The notes beneath the pieces were generated by a model. It was not told the origin of the DNA, searched no databases, and worked only from the letters and a program-made list of their open reading frames with translations. Positions 56,705 through 64,000 of a DNA stretch of 64,000 bases are shown here, one piece after another (the first letter of the stretch is position 1; each line of letters starts with the position of its first letter). The stretch covers positions 496,001 through 560,000 of the forward strand of contig JBAIAA010000804.1 in the NCBI GenBank assembly GCA_037893245.1, written 5' to 3'. The position numbers and the translations under genes are program-made. This DNA comes from Crossaster papposus. Its lineage: Eukaryota; Echinodermata; Asteroidea; Velatida; Solasteridae.

Positions 56705-59700
56705 GATAATTTTCTCGACTTATATCTTAGCTGCGAACCTCAACTTTGTTCGAGAATGAAGAGACACTCATCAGCTCGACATCTGAGACAAAATATTGCC
56801 AAATTTCCCACTAGAAAGAACCCAAACTGTTAGACTCATGCGTCAGGACACTGGCGGCATAGGCCTATGCGGAAATACACGTGCACATACATACACAGAA
56901 GAAAACATGGCTTCGAATGAGGATAATTTTCTCGACTTATATCTTAGCTGCGAACCTCAACGTTGTTCGAGAATGAAGAGACACACACCAGCTCGACATC
57001 TGAGACAAAATATTGCCAGATTTTCCACTAGAAAGAACTCAAACTGTTCGACTCATGCGTCAGGTCACTGGCGGCATAGGCCTATGCGGAAATACACGTG
57101 CACATACATACACAGAAGAAAACATGGCTTCGAATGAGGATAATTTTCTCGACTTATATCTTAGTTGCGAACCTCAACTTTGTTCGAGAATGAAGAGACA
57201 CTCACCAGCTCGACATCTGAGACAAAATATTGCCAGATTTTCTACTAGAAAGAACTCAAACTGTGAGACTCATGCGTCAGGACACTGGCGGCATAGGCCT
57301 ATGCGGAAATACACGTGCACATACATACACAGAAGAAAACATGGCTTCGAATGAGGATAATTTTCTCGACTTATATCTTAGTTGCGAACCTCAACTTTGT
57401 TCGAGAATGAAGAGACACTCACCAGCTCGACATCTGAGACAAAATATTGCCAGATTTTCCACTAGAAAGAACTCAAACTGTGAGACTCATGCGTCAGGAC
57501 ACTGGCGGCATAGGCCTATGCGGAAATACACGTGCACATACATACACAGAAGAAAACATGGCTTCGAATGAGGATAATTTTCTCGACTTATATCTTAGTT
57601 GCAAACCTCAACTTTGTTCGAGAATGAAGGGACACTCACCAGCTCAACATCTGAGACAAAATATTGCAAAATTTCCCACTAGAAAGAACCCAAACTGTTC
57701 GACTCATGCGTCAGGACACTGGCGGCATAGGCCTATGTGGAAATACACGTGCACATACATACACAGAAGAAAACATGGCTTCGAATGAGGATAATTTTCT
57801 CGACTTATATCTTAGTGGCGAACCTCAACTTTGTTCGAGAATGAAGAGACACTCACCAGATCGACATCTGAGACAAAATATTGCCAGATTTTCCACTAGA
57901 AAGAACTCAAACTGTGAGACTCATGCGTCAGGACACTGGCGGCATAGGCCTATGCGGAAATACATGTGCACATACATACACAGAAGAAAACATGGCTTCG
58001 AATGAGGATAATTTTCTCGACTTATATCTTAGCTGCGAACCTCAACTTTGTTCGAGAATGAAGGGACACTCACCAGCTCAACATCTGAGACAAAATATTG
58101 CAAAATTTCCCACTAGAAAGAACTCAAACTGTGCGACTCATGCGTCAGGACACTGGCGGCATAGGCCTATGCGGAAATACACGTGCACATACATACACAG
58201 AAGAAAACATGGCTTCGAATGAGGATAATTTTCTCGACTTATATCTTAGTGGCGAACCTCAACTTTGTTCGAGAATGAAGAGACACTCACCAGCTCGACA
58301 TCTGAGACAAAATATTGCCAGATTTTCAACTAGAAAGAACTCAAACTGTGAGACTCATGCATCAGGACACTGGCGGCATAGGCCTATGCGGAAATACACG
58401 TGCACATACATACACAGAAGAAAACATGGCTTCGAATGAGGATAATTTTCTCGACTTATATCTTAGTTGCGAACCTCAACTTTGTTCGAGAATGAAGAGA
58501 CACTCACCAGCTCGACATCTGAGACAAAATATTGCAAAATTTCCCACTAGAAAAAACTCAAACTGTGAGACTCATGCGTCAGGACACTGGCGGCATAGGC
58601 CTATGCGGAAATACACGTGCACATACATACACAGAAGAAAACATGGCTTCGAATGAGGATAATTTTCTCGACTTATATCTTAGTGGCGAACCTCAACTTT
58701 GTTCGAGAATGAAGAGACACTCACCAGCTCGACATCTGAGACAAAATATTGCCAGATTTTCCACTAGAAAGAACTCAAACTGTGAGACTCATGCGTCAGG
58801 ACACTGGCGGCATAGGCCTATGCGGAAATACACGTGCACATACATACACAGAAGAAAACATGGCTTCGAATGAGGATAATTTTCTCGACTTATATCTTAG
58901 TTGCGAACCTCAACTTTGTTCGAAAATGAAGAGACACTCACCAGCTCGACATCGGAGACAAAATATTGCCAGATTTTCCACTAGAAAGAACTCAAACTGT
59001 GAGACTCATGCGTCAGGACACTGGCGGCATAGGCCTATGCGGAAATACACGTGCACATACATACACAGAAGAAAACATGGCTTCGAATGAGGATAATTTT
59101 CTCGACTTATATCTTAGCTGCGAACCTCAACTTTGTTCGAGAATGAAGGGACACTCACCAGCTCAACATCTGAGACAAAATATTGCAAAATTTCCCACTA
59201 GAAAGAACCCAAACTGTTCGACTCATGCGTCAGGACACTGGCGGCATAGGCCTATGTGGAAATACATGTGCACATACATACACAGAAGAAAACATGGCTT
59301 CGAATGAGGATAATTTTCTCGACTTATATCTTAGTGGCGAACCTCAACTTTGTTCGAGAATGAAGAGACACTCACCAGCTCGACATCTGAGACAAAATAT
59401 TGCCAGATTTTCCACTAGAAAGAACTCAAGCTGTGAGACTCATGCGTCAGGACACTGGCGGCATAGGCCTATGCGGAAATACACGTGCACATACATACAC
59501 AGAAGAAAACATGGCTTCGAATGAGGATATTTTTCTCGACTTATATCTTAGCTGCGAACCTCAACTTTGTTCGAGAATGAAAAGACACTCACCAGCTCGA
59601 CATCTGAGACAAAATATTGCCAGATTTTCCACTAGAAAGAACTCAAACTGTGAGACTCATGCGTCAGGACACTGGCGGCATAGGCCTATGCGGAAATACA

Positions 59701-60545
59701 CGTGCACATACATACACAGAAGAAAACATGGCTTCGAATGAGGATAATTTTCTCGACTTATATCTTAGCTGCGAACCTCAACTTTGTTCGAGAATGAAGG
59801 GACACTCACCAGCTCAACATCTGAGACAAAATATTGCAAAATTTCCCACTAGAAAGAACCCAAACTGTTCGACTCATGCGTCAGGACACTGGCGGCATAG
59901 GCCTATGTGGAAATACACGTGCACATACATACACAGAAGAAAACATGGCTTCAAATGAGGATAATTTTCTCGACTTATATCTTAGTGGCGAACCTCAACT
60001 TTGTTCGAGAATGAAGAGACACTCACCAGCTCGACATCTGAGACAAAATATTGCCAGATTTTCCACTAGAAAGAACTCAAACTGTGAGACTCATGCGTCA
60101 GGACACTGGCGGCATAGGCCTATGCGGAAATACACGTGCACATACATACACAGAAGAAAACATGGCTTCGAATGAGGATAATTTTCTCGACTTATATCTT
60201 AGCTGCGAACCTCAACTTTGTTCGAGAATGAAGAGACACTCACCAGCTCGACATCTGAGACAAAATATTGCCAGATTTTCCACTAGAAAGAACTCAAACT
60301 GTGAGACTCATGCGTCAGGACACTGGCGGCATAGGCCTATGCGGAAATACACGTGCACATACATACACAGAAGAAAACATGGCTTCGAATGAGGATAATT
60401 TTCTCGACTTATATCTTAGTTGCGAACCTCAACTTTGTTCGAGAATGAAGAGACACTCACCAGCTCGACATCTGAGACAAAATATTGCCAGATTTTCCAC
60501 TAGAAAGAACTCAAACTGTGAGACTCATGCGTCAGGACACTGGCG

Positions 60546-60559
60546 GCATAGGCCTATGC
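60546..60559. other. 14-bp perfect palindrome in each long monomer (representative copy)
   Basis: GCATAGGCCTATGC reads the same on both strands and has a StuI-type AGGCCT core. It occurs in nearly all of the roughly 282 long units. In the TATGTGG subfamily the outer pair is lost and 12 bp remain (CATAGGCCTATG). Scattered copies are damaged further, for example CATGGGCATATG near 19785 and CATAAGCCTATG near 43730. The 125-bp units lack it. It could form a short hairpin or bind a dimeric protein; neither is shown by the sequence. Confidence 0.85.
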
Positions 60560-60566
60560 GGAAATA

Positions 60567-60572
60567 CACGTG
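60567..60572. promoter_or_regulatory. E-box CACGTG, one per long monomer (representative copy)
   Basis: CACGTG lies eight bases after the 14-bp palindrome and overlaps GTGCAC. CACGTG is the classical core site of bHLH and bHLH-ZIP proteins, and a related core (RTCACRTG) is centromere element I of budding yeast. Whether any such protein binds this array is unknown. The site is lost by CACGTG to CATGTG at 43313, 44397, 45905, 47641, 48725, 51979, 54583, 57963 and 59265, to CACGTC at 36987 and 39933, and to CACGTA at 15865. All 125-bp units lack it. Confidence 0.45.
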
Positions 60573-61478
60573 CACATACATACACAGAAGAAAACATGGC
60601 TTCGAATGAGGATAATTTTCTCGACTTATATCTTAGCTGCGAACCTCAACTTTGTTCGAGAATGAAGAGACACTCACCAGCTCGACATCTGAGACAAAAT
60701 ATTGCCAGATTTTCCACTAGAAAGAACTCAAACTGTTCAACTCATGCGTCAGGTCACTGGCGGCATAGGCCTATGCGGAAATACACGTGCACATACATAC
60801 ACAGAAGAAAACATGGCTTCGAATGAGGATAATTTTCTCGACTTATATCTTAGCTGCGAACCTCAACTTTGTTCGAGAATGAAGGGACACTCACCAGCTC
60901 AACATCTGAGACAAAATATTGCAAAATTTCCCACTGGAAAGAACCCAAACTGTTCGACTCATGCGTCAGGACACTGGCGGCATGGGCCTATGCGGAAATA
61001 CACGTGCACATACATACACAAAAGAAAACATGGCTTCAAATGAGGATAATTTTCTTGACTTATATCTTAGTGGCGAACCTCAACTTTGTTCGAGAATGAA
61101 GAGACACTCACCAGCTCGACATCTGAGACAAATTATTGCCAGATTTTCCACTAGAAAGAACTCAAACTTTGAGACTCATGCGTCAGGACACTGGCGGCAT
61201 AGGCCTATGCGGAAATACACGTGCACATACATACACAGAAGAAAACATGGCTTCGAATGAGGATAATTTTCTCGACTTATATCTTAGTTGCGAACCTCAA
61301 CTTTGTTCGAGAATGAAGAGACACTCACCAGCTCCACATCTGAGACAAAATATTGCCAGATTTTCCACTAGAAAGAACTCAAACTGTGAGACTCATGCGT
61401 CAGGACACTGGCGGCATAGGCCTATGCGGAAATACACGTGCACATACATAGACAGAAGAAAACATGGCTTCGAATGAC

Positions 61479-61603
61479 GATAATTTTCTCGACTTATATC
61501 TTAGCTGCGAACCTGAACTTTGTTCGAGAATGAAGAGACACTCACCAGCTCGACATCTGAGCCAAAGTATTGCCAAATTAACAAAAACAGGGCTGCGAAT
61601 GAG
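61479..61603 (+). repeat. 125-bp short monomer 19
   Basis: It is the counterpart of unit 18 at +4899 and shares CTTTGTTCG, but it follows GAATGAC and has a private ACCTGAACTT change. Confidence 0.94.
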
Positions 61604-62471
61604 GATAATTTTCTCGACTTATATCTTAGCTGCGAACCTCAACTTTGTTCGAGAATGAAGAGACACTCACCAGCTCGACATCTGAGACAAAATATTGCCA
61701 GATTTTCTACTAGAAAGAACTCAAACTGTGAGACTCATGCGTCAGGACACTGGCGGCATAGGCCTATGCGGAAATACACGTGCACATACATACACAGAAG
61801 AAAACATGGCTTCGAATGAGGATAATTTTCTCGACTTATATCTTAGTTGCGAACCTCAACTTTGTTCGAGAATGAAGAGACACTCACCAGCTCGACATCT
61901 GAGACAAAATATTGCCAGATTTTCCACTAGAAAGAACTCAAACTGTGAGACTCATGCGTCAGGACACTGGCGGCATAGGCCTATGCGGAAATACACGTGC
62001 ACATATATACACAGAAGAAAACATGGCTTCGAATGAGGATAATTTTCTCGACTTATATCTTAGCTGCGAACCTCAACTTTGTTCGAGAATGAAGGGACAC
62101 TCACCAGCTCAACATCTGAGACAAAATATTGCAAAATTTCCCACTAGAAAGAACCCAAACTGTTCGACTCATGCGTCAGGACACTGGCGGCACAGGCCTA
62201 TGTGGAAATACACGTGCACATACATACACAGAAGAAAACATGGCTTCGAATGAGGATAATTTTCTCGACTTATATCTTAGTGGCGAACCTCAACTTTGTT
62301 CGAGAATGAAGAGACACTCACCAGCTCGAGATCTGAGACAAAATATTGCCAGATTTTCCACTAGAAAGAACTCAAACTGTGAGACTCATGCGTCAGGACA
62401 CTGGCGGCATAGGCCTATGCGGAAATACACGTGCACATACATACACAGAAGAAAACATGGCTTCGAATGAC

Positions 62472-62596
62472 GATAATTTTCTCGACTTATATCTTAGCTG
62501 CGAACCTCAACGTTGTTCGAGAATGAAGAGACACTCACCAGCTCGACATCTGAGCCAAAGTATTGCCAAATTAACAAAAACAGGGCTGCGAATGAG
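62472..62596 (+). repeat. 125-bp short monomer 20
   Basis: It is the short unit of the first 993-bp tandem copy. The long unit before it is marked by GCTCGAGATCTG. Confidence 0.95.
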
Positions 62597-63464
62597 GATA
62601 ATTTTCTCGACTTATATCTTAGCTGCGAACCTCAACTTTGTTCGAGAATGAAGAGACACTCACCAGCTCGACATCTGAGACAAATTATTGCCAGATTTTC
62701 CACTAGAAAGAACTCAAACTGTGAGACTCATGCGTCAGGACACTGGCGGCATAGGCCTATGCGGAAATACACGTGCACATACATACACAGAAGAAAACAT
62801 GGCTTCGAATGAGGATAATTTTCTCGACTTATATCTTAGTTGCGAACCTCAACTTTGTGCGAGAATGAAGAGACACTCACCAGCTCGACATCTGAGACAA
62901 AATATTGCCAGATTTTCCACTAGAAAGAACTCAAACTGTGAGACTCATGCGTCAGGACACTGGCGGCATAGGCCTATGCGGAAATACACGTGCACATATA
63001 TACACAGAAGAAAATATGGCTTCGAATGAGGATAATTTTCTCGACTTATATCTTAGCTGCGAACCTCAACTTTGTTCGAGAATGAAGGGACACTCACCAG
63101 CTCAACATCTGAGACAAAATATTGCAAAATTTCCCACTAGAAAGAACCCAAACTGTTCGACTCATGCGTCAGGACACTGGCGGCATAGGCCTATGTGGAA
63201 ATACACGTGCACATACATACACAGAAGAAAACATGGCTTCGAATGAGGATAATTTTCTCGACTTATATCTTAGTGGCGAACCTCAACTTTGTTCGAGAAT
63301 GAAGAGACACTCACCAGCTCGAGATCTGAGACAAAATATTGCCAGATTTTCCACTAGAAAGAACTCAAACTGTGAGACTCATGCGTCAGGACACTGGCGG
63401 CATAGGCCTATGCGGAAATACACGTGCACATACATACACAGAAGAAAACATGGCTTCGAATGAC

Positions 63465-63589
63465 GATAATTTTCTCGACTTATATCTTAGCTGCGAACCT
63501 CAACGTTGTTCGAGAATGAAGAGACACTCACCAGCTCGACATCTGAGCCAAAGTATTGCCAAATTAACAAAAACAGGGCTGCGAATGAG
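63465..63589 (+). repeat. 125-bp short monomer 21
   Basis: It is the counterpart of unit 20 at +993. The following long unit has a private ACTAACCAG change near 63651-63659. Confidence 0.95.
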
Positions 63590-64000
63590 GATAATTTTCT
63601 CGACTTATATCTTAGCTGCGAACCTCAACTTTGTTCGAGAATGAAGAGACACTAACCAGCTCGACATCTGAGACAAATTATTGCCAGATTTTCCACTAGA
63701 AAGAACTCAAACTGTGAGACTCATGCGTCAGGACACTGGCGGCATAGGCCTATGCGGAAATACACGTGCACATACATACACAGAAGAAAACATGGCTTCG
63801 AATGAGGATAATTTTCTCGACTTATATCTTAGTTGCGAACCTCAACTTTGTGCGAGAATGAAGAGACACTCACCAGCTCGACATCTGAGACAAAATATTG
63901 CCAGATTTTCCACTAGAAAGAACTCAAACTGTGAGACTCATGCGTCAGAACACTGGCGGCATAGGCCTATGCGGAAATACACGTGCACATACATACACAG

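Larger units (their letters stand above)
60394..60610 (+). repeat. Representative majority-type 217-bp monomer
   Basis: This unit carries the commonest base at each diagnostic position and is a convenient reference. It has 93 G+C of 217 bases and nine CpG sites, at unit positions 12, 30, 47, 73, 137, 151, 166, 176 and 210. Landmarks are an AT-rich start, a 14-bp palindrome at 153-166, overlapping CACGTG and GTGCAC palindromes at 174-182, a CATACATACACAG stretch, and TTCGAA near the end. Diagnostic variants seen elsewhere include GCTGC, GTGGC or GTTGCA at 25-32, CTTTG or CGTTG at 40-44, GAGACAC or GGGACAC at 56-62, GCTCGAC or GCTCAAC at 70-76, GTGAG or GTTCG at 125-129, GGACAC or GGTCAC at 142-147, and TGCGG or TGTGG at 164-168. 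Confidence 0.95.
53200..61690 (+). repeat. 4.7-4.9 kb higher-order repeat, two copies
   Basis: About 53.2-56.8 kb recurs at about 58.1-61.7 kb. The offset is 4899 bp at the left end (TTTTCAACTAG, 53426 and 58325), 4682 in the middle (ACTCAAGCTGTG, GAGGATATTTTTC and GAATGAAAAGACAC, 54747-54900 and 59429-59582) and 4899 again at the right (TGTTCAACTC, AACTTTGAGAC and GCTCCACATC). Copy 2 has therefore lost one 217-bp unit on the left and gained one on the right. Confidence 0.85.
1..64000 (+). repeat. 217-bp satellite DNA array filling the window
   Basis: One 217-bp unit is repeated head to tail from the first base to the last, always in the same orientation. In the phase that starts at GATAATTTTC, unit starts fall at 1, 218, 435, 652, 869 and 1086. 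Tiling to the right edge needs 276 units of 217 bp, 21 of 125 bp, four of 216, one of 207, one of 218 and a final 194-bp partial, which sum exactly to 64,000. Neighbouring units differ at a handful of recurring diagnostic positions. There is no spacer, inserted element, inversion or unique sequence, and neither array end lies in the window. This is the expected form of eukaryotic satellite DNA. The family is not one I recognise, and its chromosomal location cannot be read from the sequence. Confidence 0.98.
61867..64000 (+). repeat. 993-bp tandem duplication at the right edge
   Basis: The offset of 993 bp equals four long plus one short unit. Copy 1 spans 61867-62859 and copy 2 spans 62860-63852. 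Shared markers are GCTCGAGATCTG (62328 and 63321), TTTGTGCGAG (62859 and 63852) and the short unit. Differences include CACAGGCC near 62193, AAATATGG near 63015, ACTAACCAG near 63653 and GTCAGAACAC near 63949. The pattern may continue beyond the window. Confidence 0.85.

Noticed and set aside
92..63644. Roughly 300 plus-strand open frames of 64-185 residues, some with ATG starts (MASNEDNFLDLYLS...)
   Set aside because: They overlap each other, recur with the 217-bp period, rotate frame, and are broken by stops in several subfamilies. No recognisable domain, splice pattern or gene-like codon signal was seen. The 185-residue versions arise only from a one-base deletion.
1..64000. CRISPR array
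   Set aside because: Units are contiguous with no unique spacers, far longer than CRISPR repeats, and differ by scattered substitutions.
1..64000. Transposon, LTR or Helitron insertion
   Set aside because: No unit is interrupted by foreign sequence, and the length accounting leaves no room for an insertion. The satellite may once have come from an element, but nothing here shows it.
1..64000. tRNA, rRNA or other structured RNA gene
   Set aside because: No unit shows tRNA A/B boxes or a clover-leaf layout, or rRNA-like stretches. The only clear fold is the 14-bp palindrome.
1..64000. A new defence, mobile or metabolic system
   Set aside because: There is no coding content. The interest here lies in repeat structure and history, not in a gene system.

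Overview
The whole 64,000-base window is one uninterrupted satellite DNA array. I see no gene, RNA gene, transposon, CRISPR array or unique sequence in it. The repeat unit is 217 bp, about 43% G+C (93 of 217 in the majority form), and every copy points the same way. Counting phase from base 1 (each unit begins GATAATTTTC), the window tiles exactly: 276 units of 217 bp, 21 units of a shortened 125-bp form, four of 216 bp, one of 207 bp, one of 218 bp, and a 194-bp partial unit from 63807 to the right edge. These lengths sum to 64,000, so no other net length change is needed.

An array of this kind, with long homogeneous head-to-tail units, nested higher-order repeats and no coding signal, fits eukaryotic heterochromatin (pericentromere, centromere, subtelomere, or a sex or B chromosome). 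I cannot name the species. The unit keeps nine CpG sites, about what its base composition predicts. That argues against a heavily methylated, CpG-depleted genome such as most vertebrates. However, each CpG site has a transition variant somewhere in the array, so some deamination has occurred.

Layout, left to right. 0-19 kb: units rich in a TTGGAGAATG variant and a TCACAAGCT variant, arranged as 3-, 4- and 7-unit higher-order repeats (651, 868 and 1519 bp). 19.1-22.6 kb: a 1736-bp (8-unit) tandem duplication that itself contains two copies of a 3-unit repeat. 23.1-34.2 kb: a 5491-bp tandem duplication with no mismatch that I could find. 34-43 kb: mixed units from a second subfamily (GAAGGGACAC with GCTCAACAT), plus an island of left-type units at about 40.6-41.7 kb. 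43-53 kb: a zone with no short units, marked by four 216-bp units. 53-62 kb: a 4.7-4.9 kb higher-order repeat in two copies. 61.9-64 kb: a 993-bp tandem duplication that runs towards the right edge.

The 113-residue reading frames that recur every 217 bp are by-products of the repeat. 217 is not a multiple of three, so the frame rotates from unit to unit, and several copies carry internal stops. The biology here is repeat evolution: unequal crossover, gene conversion and CpG decay, plus two short palindromic motifs per unit (GCATAGGCCTATGC and the E-box CACGTG) that might bind protein.
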